Shown here: positions 7,807-17,920 of the stretch, piece by piece | How positions within the stretch are numbered: position 1 is the stretch's first letter | How the letters are laid out: every line of letters begins with the position of its first letter | NCBI GenBank assembly: GCA_019416685.1 | Contig: DXWV01000029.1 | Span: forward strand, 116,491-180,490 | Direction: 5' to 3' | Length of the DNA stretch: 64,000 bases | From: Bacteroides sp. | GTDB lineage: Bacteria > Bacteroidota > Bacteroidia > Bacteroidales > Bacteroidaceae | Notes under the pieces: model-generated | What the model saw: the letters and a program-made list of their open reading frames with translations, nothing else | Databases searched by the model: none | Told to the model about the DNA's origin: nothing | Position numbers and translations under genes: made by a program

Positions 7807-9450
7807 ATGACAAAGAAGTGGCTCCTGTTTTTATCATTAACCCTGACTGCTCGTTTGGTATCTGCCAATACCAATCTTGATTCTTTGCTAAATGTACTTG
7901 ATAGAGTGATTGCCGGTCACGAAGTATATGTGCAGAAAAAGGAGGCTCAGATTCGTCAGTTAACAATGACTACTCTTCAAACAATCCCTTTCTCAGTAGA
8001 ACGATATAATTTGAATATGCAGCTTTATGAAGAGTATAAAGCTTTTATCTGTGATTCGGCCATTCATTATCTGAATGAAAACATACTGATTGCAGAGAAA
8101 TTGGGAGATTCTGTTCGGAAGGATCAGTCCAGGTTAGAACTTTCTTATTTACTTTCTTCATCGGGCATGTATAAGGAGGCGGTAGACTTGCTTGAAGCTG
8201 TTGACCGTAAAACACTTGATGATCAGTTTGTTTTAAAATATTATGCTTGTTATAATCGTGCTTACGGTGAAATGGGGGTTTATACACAGGATAAAATTAG
8301 TTCTGCCCGATACTGGAGGGTTTCTCAGGCATATAAAGATTCACTTAATCATTCTTTAGACCCACAATCGGATGACTATCTGGCATTGCATGAAGATAAG
8401 TTGCGGGATAATCATAAATATGATGAGGCCTTGAAGTTTAATGATATGCGTTTGTCGAAAGCTACTTTTGGTACTCCTCAATATGCCATTGCTACCTATT
8501 ATCGTGCTATTATCTTTCAGGAACAGGGGGATGCGGAAAAAGAAAAATACTACCTGGCTCTTTCAGCTATTTCAGATATACAGTCGGCCACCAAAGACCA
8601 TGCTTCTTTGTGGATGCTTGCCCAGGTGCTTTATGAAGAAGGAGATGTAGAACGGGCCTATCGCTATATGCGTTTCTCCTGGAATGAAACAAAATTCTAC
8701 AATGCCCGTTTGCGGAGTTGGCAAAGTGCAGATGTGCTTTCTCTGATTGATAAGACATATCAGGCTATGATTGAAAAACAAAACGGGCGATTGGAACAGT
8801 ATGCATTGCTTATTACCGTTTTGCTGGTGCTTTTGTTGGTTGCTCTGGTTTATATTTATCGTCAGGTGAAAAAATTATCTGTGGCACGTAATCATCTTCA
8901 GACAGCCAACGAACAACTAAATTCTTTGAATGAAGAACTGAGTGCGATGAATACTTGCCTCCAGTCCACCAACCTCGAACTGTCCGAATCTAATCAGATT
9001 AAGGAAGAGTATATTGCTCGTTTTGTCAAGCTCTGCTCTACCTATATTGATAAGCTGGATGCTTATCGGCGTATGGTCAATAAAAAGATTTCTGCCGGGC
9101 AAACTGCTGATCTGCTAAAGATCACTCGTTCGCAAGATGCACTTGATAGTGAATTGGAAGAACTCTATGTGAACTTTGATACTACTTTCCTCCATATATT
9201 CCCCGATTTTGTGAAGAAGTTTAATGCTTTGTTGCAGGATGACGGGCAGATTATATTGAAACGGGGTGAATTGCTGAATACAGAGTTAAGGATATTTGCA
9301 TTGATTCGTCTGGGTATTGAAGATAGCTCGCAGATAGCGGAATTTCTTCGTTATTCTGTGAATACGATTTATAACTATCGCTCTAAAGTGAAAAACAAAG
9401 CTTGTATTTCACGGGATGACTTCGAGGAGAGAGTGAAAGAGATTCGTTAA
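7807..9450 (+). CDS. membrane-spanning TPR / helix-turn-helix PUL regulator (DUF6377-like)
   Basis: A 547-residue regulator with a signal peptide, an extracytoplasmic helical repeat region (about 25-325, TPR-like), one transmembrane helix at about 330-352 (YALLITVLLVLLLVALVYIY), a coiled coil at about 355-400, and a C-terminal cytoplasmic part ending in a LuxR-like helix-turn-helix (ELRIFALIRLGIEDSSQIAE and the following YSVNTIYNYRSKVKNKA). It has no kinase or receiver domain, so it would pass a periplasmic signal straight to DNA. This architecture is common among Bacteroidetes PUL regulators placed just upstream of susC, as here. An ATG at 7795 runs into a stop after four codons, so 7807 is the start. 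Family name by recall; architecture is what is seen. Confidence 0.82.
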   Translation: MTKKWLLFLSLTLTARLVSANTNLDSLLNVLDRVIAGHEVYVQKKEAQIRQLTMTTLQTIPFSVERYNLNMQLYEEYKAFICDSAIHYLNENILIAEKLGDSVRKDQSRLELSYLLSSSGMYKEAVDLLEAVDRKTLDDQFVLKYYACYNRAYGEMGVYTQDKISSARYWRVSQAYKDSLNHSLDPQSDDYLALHEDKLRDNHKYDEALKFNDMRLSKATFGTPQYAIATYYRAIIFQEQGDAEKEKYYLALSAISDIQSATKDHASLWMLAQVLYEEGDVERAYRYMRFSWNETKFYNARLRSWQSADVLSLIDKTYQAMIEKQNGRLEQYALLITVLLVLLLVALVYIYRQVKKLSVARNHLQTANEQLNSLNEELSAMNTCLQSTNLELSESNQIKEEYIARFVKLCSTYIDKLDAYRRMVNKKISAGQTADLLKITRSQDALDSELEELYVNFDTTFLHIFPDFVKKFNALLQDDGQIILKRGELLNTELRIFALIRLGIEDSSQIAEFLRYSVNTIYNYRSKVKNKACISRDDFEERVKEIR

Positions 9451-9512
9451 CAGTCCGGTTGACGAAGTTATAGTAAGATGTCGGTTATTTTATGGCTTGT
9501 TTTAAGTAGAAG

Positions 9513-9530
9513 CAGACCTGAATAGGTCTG
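9513..9530 (+). terminator. small hairpin after the regulator gene
   Basis: CAGACCT and AGGTCTG form a perfect 7-bp stem with a GAAT loop, followed by TGTTTGATTCTAATTT. It lies 63 bases past the regulator stop and before the susC promoter, so it probably ends the regulator transcript. Confidence 0.5.
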
Positions 9531-9658
9531 TGTTTGATTCTAATTTATCCACTTTTTATAATTGGATTTTGATTGCTATTCTTTTGTTTATCAATGTAAT
9601 GCTTTAATTGTTAATCCACTATTTCTTTAATCGTCTTATTTTGATTTACCATTCTTTA

Positions 9659-9666
9659 TACTTTTG
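9659..9666 (+). promoter_or_regulatory. putative -7 element of the susC operon
   Basis: TACTTTTG matches TAnnTTTG 84 bases before the SusC ATG. A TTTTG at 9639-9643 may serve as the -33 element, with slightly short spacing. The 299-base gap 9451-9749 otherwise shows only the small hairpin at 9513. Confidence 0.55.
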
Positions 9667-9749
9667 CTGTGTCGGTTTGCGAGAACATTTGAGTTCAAAT
9701 GAAATCCGGACCAAATTAACTTTAATTGTTCAATTCTAAATTAATACGT

Positions 9750-12731
9750 ATGAAAAAGAACAGGTGGAAATCCCTCCTTGTGAACCGAAAGGTTCTCTTT
9801 GCTTTACTGGCAATGTTTTTCTCGTTAAGTGCGTTTTCACAAAAGATTACTGTAAAAGGGCAGGTACTGGATTCTCAAAAAGAATCTGTTATTGGTGCCA
9901 GTGTACTTGAGAAAGGTACAACGAACGGGTCTATTACCGATCTTGATGGTAACTTTACCCTTCAGGTAAGCCCAAATGCTATTTTAGTTGTTTCTTATGT
10001 GGGCTATAAGACCCAGGAAGTAAAAGCCGCGCCAACATTGGAAGTCACTTTACATGAAGATAATGAAGTGCTGGATGAGGTGGTTGTTATCGGTTATGGT
10101 GCTGTGAAGCGAAAAGACGTGACTACCTCTATCTCAACAGTTTCTACAAAAGACCTTGACCAGCGTCCGATTGTTTCGGCAGGACAGGCACTGCAAGGTA
10201 AGGCTGCCGGTGTTTCTGTGATGCAACCAAACGGACAGCCCGGTGGTGAGATGTCTATCCGTGTACGTGGAACAACCTCTATGAATGGAAGCAACGATCC
10301 GCTTTATGTAGTAGATGGTGTACCGGTGGATAATATAAAGTTTCTTTCTCCCAATGATATTGAGAGTATGCAGATTCTGAAAGATGCTTCTTCGGCTTCT
10401 ATCTATGGTTCACGTGCTGCGAATGGTGTTATTCTTATTACAACCAAGGCTGGTGCAACGGGCAATGCAAAGGTCTCTTTGAACGCACAGTTTGGTTTGA
10501 ATAAAGTAGCCAGCAAAATGGATGCATTGAATTCTGCACAGTATAAGGAATTGCAGGACGAAATCGGACTTGTTACATTGCCTGAGGGGTTACCTGATCG
10601 TACTGACTGGTTTGATGAAACATTCAGTACCGGTAATACTCAGAATTATCAGGTAGCTGTTTCAAATGGAAATGATAAAATGAAGTACTACATCTCAGCC
10701 GGTTATCTGAATGAGAAGGGAGTACTGGACATCTCTTACTATAAGCGTTATAATTTCCGTGTGAATCTGGATAATCAGATTCGTAGCTGGTTAAATGTAA
10801 GTGCCAATATTTCTTATTCGGATTATTCCAGTAATGGCGGAGGTGCTATGGGAACAGGCGCTAACCGTGGTGGTGTAATTCTGGCTGTCGTTAATACTCC
10901 TACTTATGCTCCGGTTTGGGATTCATTGAATCCGGGACAGTATTACAATAATTTCTACGGTGTGAGCAATATTACGAATCCATTGGAGAATATGGCTCGC
11001 TCAAAGAACAATAAAGACCGTGAAAACCGTTTACTGGCATCGGGTAATGTCTTGGTTACGATTATCCCTCAGTTGAAGTTCAAATCAACTTTTACCATCG
11101 ACCGCCGAAATGCAATCAGCACTACCTTTCTTGATCCTATCTCCACAGCCTGGGGACGTAATCAATATGGTGAAGGTTCCGACTCACGTAACATGAATAC
11201 CGTATTGACCTTTGACAATATCCTGACTTACAATCAGAATTTCAAAAGACATGGATTGGAAGTGATGGGTGGTTCATCATGGACGGATTCCGACTATACC
11301 AATAGCTATATTAATGGTTCTCATTATCGTAATGATCTGATACAGACGTTGAATGCTGCTAATAAAATATCTTGGAACAATACAGGTTCGGGAGCTTCTC
11401 AATGGGGAATTATGTCTTTCTTTGCCCGTGCTGCCTATAATTATGACAGCAAGTATTTGTTTACTGCCAATGTACGTGCCGATGGCTCTTCCAAACTACA
11501 TCCCGACCATCGTTGGGGGGTATTCCCGTCATTTTCCGCCGCATGGCGTCTTTCGTCCGAAGCGTTTATGAAGGATCTTACCTGGTTGGACGATTTAAAG
11601 ATTCGTGGTGGATGGGGACAGACCGGTAACCAATCGGGAATAGGAGACTATGCTTATCTGCAACGTTACAATATAAATCGTGTGGACTGGACAGTGAAAG
11701 AAGATGTTAATGCACTTCCAACGATTAGCCAGGCCAACCTGCGTACTTCCGATTTAAAATGGGAGACAACTTCACAAACCAACATTGGTATTGACCTTAC
11801 TGTACTGAATGGTCGGTTGACTTTCAACATGGACTACTATTATAAAAAGACCAAGGACATGCTGATGAATGTATCGTTGCCTGCCGGTGCTGCCGCAGCC
11901 AATTCTATTGCCCGTAATGAGGGAGAAATGACAAACAAGGGGTTTGAATTTGCGGTCAGTTCCAAAAACTTCAGAGGTGAATTTGAATGGAATACTGATT
12001 TTAATATCTCTTTTAATAAGAATAAGTTGACCAAGTTGGAGCTTCAGAAAGTATATTATGATGCAAAAACCAGCGATTTCACCAATGACTATGTAGTACG
12101 TAATGAACCGGGTCGTTCGCTTGGTGGATTTTATGGATATATCAGTGATGGTGTAAATCCGGAAACAGGTGAATTGATGTATCGCGACCTGAATGGGGAT
12201 GGTAAGATCACTACATCGGATCGTACTTATATCGGTGATCCGAATCCGGATTTCACATATGGTATGACGAATACATTCTCCTGGAAAGGTTTTAACTTAA
12301 GTATTTTTATCCAGGGTTCTTACGGGAATGATATTTTCAATGCTTCCCGTATCGAGACAGAGGGTATGTATGATGGGAAGAACCAGTCTACCCGGGTGCT
12401 GAACCGTTGGAGAATTCCCGGACAAATTACAGATGTACCCAAAGCCGGTTTCGACCTGAAGAATTCCACTTACTTCATAGAAGACGGAAGTTATCTGCGT
12501 CTGAAGGATGTTTCTTTGTCTTATAACTTCAGAAGTAAGTTGTTGAAACAATGTGGTATAACCCGTCTGCAACCTTATTTTACTGCATCCAATCTGCTGA
12601 CGTGGACCAACTATTCCGGTATGGACCCGGAAGTGAATCAGTGGGGAAATAGCGGTTCGGTACAAGGTATCGATTGGGGTACCTATCCGCATTGCAGAAC
12701 ATTTACGTTTGGCCTTAATGTTGAATTCTAA
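9750..12731 (+). CDS. SusC-like TonB-dependent outer-membrane glycan transporter
   Basis: A 993-residue outer-membrane transporter. The order is: signal peptide ending near SAFSQ; a CarboxypepD_reg-like domain (VKGQVLDSQKESVIGASV); a TonB-box-like region DEVVVIGYG; the plug domain with RVRGTTSMNG and the DPLYVVDGVP motif; then a 22-strand type beta-barrel ending in aromatic residues (FGLNVEF). It imports oligosaccharides captured by its SusD partner, powered by TonB. The open frame extends back to a TTG at 9726, but the ATG at 9750 begins a normal lysine-rich signal peptide. The SusD gene follows 12 bases later, so the pair is co-transcribed. Downstream GH30 and GH3 enzymes point to a beta-1,6-glucan substrate. 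Confidence 0.96.
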   Translation: MKKNRWKSLLVNRKVLFALLAMFFSLSAFSQKITVKGQVLDSQKESVIGASVLEKGTTNGSITDLDGNFTLQVSPNAILVVSYVGYKTQEVKAAPTLEVTLHEDNEVLDEVVVIGYGAVKRKDVTTSISTVSTKDLDQRPIVSAGQALQGKAAGVSVMQPNGQPGGEMSIRVRGTTSMNGSNDPLYVVDGVPVDNIKFLSPNDIESMQILKDASSASIYGSRAANGVILITTKAGATGNAKVSLNAQFGLNKVASKMDALNSAQYKELQDEIGLVTLPEGLPDRTDWFDETFSTGNTQNYQVAVSNGNDKMKYYISAGYLNEKGVLDISYYKRYNFRVNLDNQIRSWLNVSANISYSDYSSNGGGAMGTGANRGGVILAVVNTPTYAPVWDSLNPGQYYNNFYGVSNITNPLENMARSKNNKDRENRLLASGNVLVTIIPQLKFKSTFTIDRRNAISTTFLDPISTAWGRNQYGEGSDSRNMNTVLTFDNILTYNQNFKRHGLEVMGGSSWTDSDYTNSYINGSHYRNDLIQTLNAANKISWNNTGSGASQWGIMSFFARAAYNYDSKYLFTANVRADGSSKLHPDHRWGVFPSFSAAWRLSSEAFMKDLTWLDDLKIRGGWGQTGNQSGIGDYAYLQRYNINRVDWTVKEDVNALPTISQANLRTSDLKWETTSQTNIGIDLTVLNGRLTFNMDYYYKKTKDMLMNVSLPAGAAAANSIARNEGEMTNKGFEFAVSSKNFRGEFEWNTDFNISFNKNKLTKLELQKVYYDAKTSDFTNDYVVRNEPGRSLGGFYGYISDGVNPETGELMYRDLNGDGKITTSDRTYIGDPNPDFTYGMTNTFSWKGFNLSIFIQGSYGNDIFNASRIETEGMYDGKNQSTRVLNRWRIPGQITDVPKAGFDLKNSTYFIEDGSYLRLKDVSLSYNFRSKLLKQCGITRLQPYFTASNLLTWTNYSGMDPEVNQWGNSGSVQGIDWGTYPHCRTFTFGLNVEF

Positions 12732-12743
12732 AAAAGAGATTGT

Positions 12744-14261
12744 ATGAAACTAAAGTATATATTTTGTGGATTAACATCCAGCTTGCTATTGAGTCTGGGC
12801 TCTTGCTCATTAGATTATAGTCCGCTTGATACCTATTCTGATTTGACAGAAGGAGTAGGAGACACCGGAAGTAAGGCTGTATTTAAAGATAAAGCGGCCG
12901 TAGAGAGCCACCTGACTACTATTTATAAACAAATGCAGGATCGCCAGGAACACTGGTATGTAGATTTGTTATTGATTTCAGATTCACATTCCGATAATGC
13001 GTATGCCGGAACGACCGGTGCGGAAGTAGTACCTTTTGAAAATAACTCTATCGAAGGTTCCAATCCAGTGTTGAGCCGCGACTGGGATCGCTATATGGAG
13101 GATATTGCCCGTGCCAATAAACTGATCTGCAATATTGATGCTGTGACGGACAATGCACTGACTTCTGCTGAGCGTTTACAATACAAGGCAGAAGCAAAGA
13201 TTTTCCGGGCAATGGTTATGTTCGATATGGTACGTCTCTGGGGAGACTTTCCGGTGATCATTACAGAAGCTGCTGACATAACCTCTGAAACGGTTGGTGA
13301 GGTTTATCCGGAATATTTCCCTCCTCAGAATACGGAACTGGAAGCCTATCAGCAAATAGAGAAAGATTTGCTGGATGCAGTGAAGAATGCACCGGACAAC
13401 AATCCCGGTAATAAGAAACTGTTCACCAAATCAGTAGCCCGTACATTGCTTGCAAAGATCTATGCAGAAAAACCTTTAAGAGACTATACCAAGGTGATTC
13501 AGTATTGTGATGAGGTAACTGCTGACGGTTTTGAACTGGTAGATAATTTTAATGACCTGTTTGGTATGAATGCAGCAGGTAGCGATGCAAAAATGAGAAA
13601 TACAAAGGAATCTATCCTCGAGGCACAGTTTGAGGGAACCGGTAACTGGTGTACCTGGATGTTCGGGCGTGATCTGGCGAACTGGAATAATAACTTTACC
13701 TGGGCTAAATGGGTAACTCCTTCACGTGACCTGATCAATGCATTCAAATCCGAAGGTGACGAAGTACGTTTCAATGAATCAGTTGTTTACTATGATTGTA
13801 CATGGAGTAACTATTATCCGGCGGACAATTATCCATTCATGTATAAATGCCGTTCTGCATTCAGTAGTATTATCAAATATCGTTATGCCGATGTACTACT
13901 TTTGAAAGCAGAGGCCCTGATCATGAAGGAGACTCCGGATCTGGAAAGAGCTGCCAAGATCATTGATCAGATACGTGAACGTGCAAAGTTAAGCAAACTT
14001 TCTTCTTCTGTGCGTACAGACAAAGACAGAATGCTGAATGCGCTGTTAAAGGAACGTCGCCTTGAATTGGCTTTTGAAGGTCAGCGTTGGTTTGACCTGG
14101 TACGTCTGAATAAAGTAGAAGAGGTAATGAATGCTGTTTACGCTAAAGATAGCGGACGCAAAAGTCAGGTTTATCAGTTCGATGTGAACTCTTACAGACT
14201 TCCGATTCCTCAGACAGTAATCGATGCAAACGATAAAATACATCAAAACCCCGGATATTAA
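12744..14261 (+). CDS. SusD/RagB-like surface glycan-binding lipoprotein
   Basis: A 505-residue lipoprotein with lipobox LSLGSC. It shows the SusD pattern: N-terminal SLDYSPLDTYSD, the TPR-like helices with AEAKIFRAMVMFDMVRLWGD near residues 150-170, and the C-terminal LKERRLELAFEGQRWFDLVR block followed by YRLPIPQTVIDAN. SusD proteins sit on the SusC barrel as a hinged lid and deliver oligosaccharides to it. The gene is directly behind susC and 14 bases before the GH30 gene. Confidence 0.95.
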   Translation: MKLKYIFCGLTSSLLLSLGSCSLDYSPLDTYSDLTEGVGDTGSKAVFKDKAAVESHLTTIYKQMQDRQEHWYVDLLLISDSHSDNAYAGTTGAEVVPFENNSIEGSNPVLSRDWDRYMEDIARANKLICNIDAVTDNALTSAERLQYKAEAKIFRAMVMFDMVRLWGDFPVIITEAADITSETVGEVYPEYFPPQNTELEAYQQIEKDLLDAVKNAPDNNPGNKKLFTKSVARTLLAKIYAEKPLRDYTKVIQYCDEVTADGFELVDNFNDLFGMNAAGSDAKMRNTKESILEAQFEGTGNWCTWMFGRDLANWNNNFTWAKWVTPSRDLINAFKSEGDEVRFNESVVYYDCTWSNYYPADNYPFMYKCRSAFSSIIKYRYADVLLLKAEALIMKETPDLERAAKIIDQIRERAKLSKLSSSVRTDKDRMLNALLKERRLELAFEGQRWFDLVRLNKVEEVMNAVYAKDSGRKSQVYQFDVNSYRLPIPQTVIDANDKIHQNPGY

Positions 14262-14275
14262 CCCTAAAACAAATA

Positions 14276-15760
14276 ATGATTATGATAAATATGAGAAACT
14301 TAGCATTGACATTTCTTGGATGCTTCACTATATTGGCTGCTTGCAGCAACAGCGATGATGCAGAAACTCCGGTAACTCCCCCCATAGGAGGTGATGTGAC
14401 TATTTATGCAACAACAGAGAGCCTGACTAAGGATCTTACCCGTGATGGTGTGTACTTTAGCAAAAAAGACAACATGGCTCCTACTAATATAGTTCTTGAT
14501 CCTGCTACTCGTTATCAGGATATGGAAGGCTTTGGAGTAGCTATTACCGGCTCTACCTGCTACAACCTCTTGTTGATGACTCCTCCTGACAGAATAAAAT
14601 TCCTGACGGAAACTTTTTCTGAAACCAGTGGATATGGATTCAGTTATATTCGTATTGCAATTGGTTGTTCGGATTTCTCTCTGAGTGAATACACCTGCTG
14701 TGATACCGAAGGTATTGAGAATTTTGCTCTTCAGAATGAAGAAACAAAGTATATTATTCCTATCTTGAAAGAGATTCTGGCCATTAATCCTACGATTAAG
14801 ATTTTAGGTTCTCCCTGGACTTGTCCGCTGTGGATGAAGGTGAACAACCTGTCTGACAAAGAACCGTTTCACTCATGGACAAATGGACAATTGAACCCTG
14901 ATTATTACGGAGATTATGCCACTTACTTTGCAAAATGGGTAGAAGCATTCAAGGCACAAGGTATTAATATCTATGCTGTAACTCCACAGAATGAACCGTT
15001 GAATCGTCAAAACTCAGCTTCCCTTTATATGAGTTGGGAAGAACAGAGAGATTTTGTGAAGGAACTTGGCCCGAAAATGGAAAGTCTGGGTGTGAAGATC
15101 TATGCTTATGATCACAACTATAACTATGATAATATTGAAGATCAGCAGAGCTATCCTACTAAAATTTATGAAGACGCTGAGGCCAGCAAATACATCACGG
15201 GAGCTGCTTACCATAATTATGGCGGTAACCGTGAAGAGTTAAACAACATTCACAAAGCCAATCCGGAAAAGAGTCTGTTGTTTACCGAAACCTCTATTGG
15301 TACCTGGAATAGCGGACGCGACCTTCGGAAGCGTCTTTTGGAAGATATGCGTGAAGTGGCATTGGGAACGGCTAATAACTGGTGTAAAGGGGCTATCGTA
15401 TGGAACCTGATGCTGGATAATGATCGTGGCCCTAACCGTGAAGGTGGTTGCCAGACTTGCTATGGTGCTGTTGATATTAACAATAGCGATTACAAAACGA
15501 TCACACGCAATTCTCATTATTATATTATTGCACATATGTCTACGGTAGTTAAACCCGGGGCTATACGTATCGGAACAAGTGGTTATACAGATAGTGACCT
15601 GACCTATTCTGCCTTTGAGAATCCCGATGGAACCTATGCTTTTGTGCTTGTGAACAACAATGACCAGAAGAAAAAAATTACGATCAGTGATGGTAGCCGG
15701 CACTTCTCTTATGATGTACCAGGCAGATCAGTGACCTCTTATCGTTGGGCGAAGAAATAA
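14276..15760 (+). CDS. GH30-family glycosidase, probable endo-beta-1,6-glucanase (GH30_3)
   Basis: A 494-residue lipoprotein (lipobox LAAC) with a GH30 catalytic barrel and a C-terminal beta domain. Motifs: YQDMEGFGVAITGS at the start of the barrel, the acid/base Glu240 in TPQNEPLN, and the nucleophile Glu338 in FTETSIGTW. The NWCKGAIVWNLMLD strand and the GAIRIGTSG side domain are typical of the glucosylceramidase/endo-1,6-glucanase branch. In Bacteroides thetaiotaomicron a GH30_3 endo-beta-1,6-glucanase sits in the same SusC-SusD-GH30-lipoprotein-GH3 order, so I infer cleavage of pustulan-like fungal beta-1,6-glucan at the cell surface. Three nearby ATG codons (14276, 14282, 14291) are possible starts; 14291 would give the tidiest signal peptide. 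Confidence 0.9.
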   Translation: MIMINMRNLALTFLGCFTILAACSNSDDAETPVTPPIGGDVTIYATTESLTKDLTRDGVYFSKKDNMAPTNIVLDPATRYQDMEGFGVAITGSTCYNLLLMTPPDRIKFLTETFSETSGYGFSYIRIAIGCSDFSLSEYTCCDTEGIENFALQNEETKYIIPILKEILAINPTIKILGSPWTCPLWMKVNNLSDKEPFHSWTNGQLNPDYYGDYATYFAKWVEAFKAQGINIYAVTPQNEPLNRQNSASLYMSWEEQRDFVKELGPKMESLGVKIYAYDHNYNYDNIEDQQSYPTKIYEDAEASKYITGAAYHNYGGNREELNNIHKANPEKSLLFTETSIGTWNSGRDLRKRLLEDMREVALGTANNWCKGAIVWNLMLDNDRGPNREGGCQTCYGAVDINNSDYKTITRNSHYYIIAHMSTVVKPGAIRIGTSGYTDSDLTYSAFENPDGTYAFVLVNNNDQKKKITISDGSRHFSYDVPGRSVTSYRWAKK

Positions 15761-15790
15761 CAGGAAAAACAATCAGTAAAGTAGACCAAT

Positions 15791-17812
15791 ATGAAAAAGA
15801 ATATATATTTAGCATTGGCGTTGGCGGGAGTACTGTCTGTAACCTCCTGTAACGATGATGAGTGGAATCCGGGAAATCCGGGTATGGATGTGAAGACGGA
15901 GGATGCTGACGCATTGTTTGGTGACAGCTTGCCATTCACAGTGAAAGCTTCCGATCTGGAAGTACCTTTGTCTACCCTGAAAGCACAGCTTTTTTATGGT
16001 GAAGAGAAAGTTTCTGAAACGGTGATTCGTACCAAAACAAGTGGTGAAAACTATACCGGGAAGATTTATATTCCCTTCTTACCAAATATCGCAAATGGAA
16101 AGGCAACACTGAAATATGTTTTGCAGAATATCCATTTTACTACTACTGAAACAGAGCAGGAGATATCATTGGCACGTCCGGATTTCCCTTATCTGACTTT
16201 GGTAACCGAAGATAATGTAGAGTACAGGATGGAACGTACAGAGGCGTTCCAATATAATGCGACAAACGAATTCCCTCAGAAATTGAAAGCTTATATCAAA
16301 ACTCCTAAAATAGGAGAGAATGGGAATGAACTTGTGTTTGGCTGGGACAATGATAACCAGATAGCAGTGGGTGGAGACAATACGATCGCTTTCTCCAATA
16401 CTGATCCGGGGGCTTACGAGATTAAGTTCAATACATTCTCATATGAGGCTTCTCCTTTTGTGAAGTTACTGGTGAATGGTGAAGAGATGGATATGGTGGA
16501 TGCCAATACATACACAATGGACCTTAGTCTGAAAACAAATGACTTGCTTGAAATAACAGGGGTGCCCGACTATGACAATTGGTACATTGATCCTGATTAC
16601 TTCTCTAAAGAAGCAGATGGAAAATTGAAATTCCTTCCGATTGGTGGTTCTTATCGCATCAAAGCTGATATGAAATTGCAATATTTCAGTGTCATTGCCC
16701 TGAAAGATGGTGCTCCAGCAGCTTTACAAACAGATGGTACGGGAGCAATCTGGGTGATTGGTGACGGTGTAGGTAAACCTTCTTTGTCAGGAAAAGAAGT
16801 GGGTTGGACTACTGAGAATGGCTTGTGCATGTCACAGATTACAGCTAAGAAATATCAAATAACACTGGTAGCCGGACGTTCACTCAAAGCAAATAGCATA
16901 AACTTTAAATTCTTCCACCAGCAAGGTTGGGGAGGTGAGTTTGGAAGTGATGCACTTACTACGAGCAGTGATTTGGTTGGTATCGGTACTGGTGGTGATA
17001 CCGGGCATGATAATGGTAATTTATATCTGCTTGACGGGAAGTCATTTACAGAAGGACATATTTATAAGTTTGTAGTAGATGTCACAAAGGGGATTGGTAG
17101 TGCCGTATTAACTGTAACTGATGAGGGTGCACAGCAAATAGAGATAAAGAATATAAACTTTGGTGGAGTGAAAATGGCTTCAACAGATGGAGAAACTTAT
17201 ACAGCAACTTTGGCTATGGTTCAAAACCAATCTGTTACGGTTACCGGCATTGACGATCTTGCATCATGGTATGCAGATCCCGACTTCTTTACGAATAATG
17301 ACGGGCAACTAATATTTCTGCCAGTTGGTGGTGATTATCAGGTCGTAGCCAATATTTCTACAAAAGTTCTGTCCGCTGTTCGTATGAGTGGAGGTGCGCT
17401 GTCTGGATTGGATAATGATGGACATGGCAGCATATTAGTTCTCGGATGGGGATTGGCTCGCTCTTCCATGGATAATCAGTTTGCCTGGGACCTTAATAGT
17501 GCCTATCGCATGGCGGAAATATCTCCGAAGGTGTATCGTTTTAGTGGAATAGCCGGGCCGGAAGCACCGTCCGCTATAGGCAAACGTATCCGCTGTGATT
17601 ACATCAGCTGTAAGTTTTATTCCGATAATGGTTGGGATTATGAATTGAAGCTTACCGTAGCTGATGACTCTAAAGATTTGATAGAGATTAGTGGGGATGG
17701 AAATATTGGATATAAAGCCGGAGCTGCCCTCGAAGACGGAGTAGAAGCTGTGTTGACACTGGATATGACTGCCGGTAATGATAAAGGTATTATTTCTTTA
17801 GTCAGGAAATAA
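15791..17812 (+). CDS. SusE-position surface glycan-binding lipoprotein with two repeated modules
   Basis: A 673-residue lipoprotein (lipobox VTSC) with no recognisable catalytic motif. After an N-terminal domain it contains two related modules, at about 250-390 and 480-620. They share the pattern WY-DPD-F, a short D/E-rich turn, L-FLP-GG-Y, then a second half with C-IS-KFYS or INFKFFHQQGW elements. Proteins of this kind (Pfam DUF5125/DUF5121-type, recalled not searched) occupy the SusE/F position and act as extra surface glycan-binding proteins. Location between the GH30 and the esterase-like gene, 30 bases after GH30, supports a role in binding the same glucan. Binding residues cannot be named, though the repeated Trp-Tyr pair is a reasonable candidate. 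Confidence 0.82.
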   Translation: MKKNIYLALALAGVLSVTSCNDDEWNPGNPGMDVKTEDADALFGDSLPFTVKASDLEVPLSTLKAQLFYGEEKVSETVIRTKTSGENYTGKIYIPFLPNIANGKATLKYVLQNIHFTTTETEQEISLARPDFPYLTLVTEDNVEYRMERTEAFQYNATNEFPQKLKAYIKTPKIGENGNELVFGWDNDNQIAVGGDNTIAFSNTDPGAYEIKFNTFSYEASPFVKLLVNGEEMDMVDANTYTMDLSLKTNDLLEITGVPDYDNWYIDPDYFSKEADGKLKFLPIGGSYRIKADMKLQYFSVIALKDGAPAALQTDGTGAIWVIGDGVGKPSLSGKEVGWTTENGLCMSQITAKKYQITLVAGRSLKANSINFKFFHQQGWGGEFGSDALTTSSDLVGIGTGGDTGHDNGNLYLLDGKSFTEGHIYKFVVDVTKGIGSAVLTVTDEGAQQIEIKNINFGGVKMASTDGETYTATLAMVQNQSVTVTGIDDLASWYADPDFFTNNDGQLIFLPVGGDYQVVANISTKVLSAVRMSGGALSGLDNDGHGSILVLGWGLARSSMDNQFAWDLNSAYRMAEISPKVYRFSGIAGPEAPSAIGKRIRCDYISCKFYSDNGWDYELKLTVADDSKDLIEISGDGNIGYKAGAALEDGVEAVLTLDMTAGNDKGIISLVRK

Positions 17813-17845
17813 GTAAATATAGGTAAGAAGATTGTTTATAGAAAT

Positions 17846-17884
17846 CTATCCTTGCTACCTGAAATTTTCAGGTAGCAAGGATAG
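17846..17884 (+). terminator. perfect 19-bp-arm hairpin inside the PUL
   Basis: CTATCCTTGCTACCTGAAA (17846-17864) and its exact complement (17866-17884) are separated by one base. There is no U-run afterwards, so it may attenuate transcription or stabilise the upstream message rather than fully terminate. It separates the SusE-position gene from the SGNH gene. Confidence 0.7.
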
Positions 17885-17920
17885 TCAAAGAACTTATTAA
17901 CACATTAATCTATTATAATC

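Noticed and set aside
9726..9749. TTG start for SusC
   Set aside because: The ATG at 9750 gives a standard signal peptide; the TTG adds eight residues without support.
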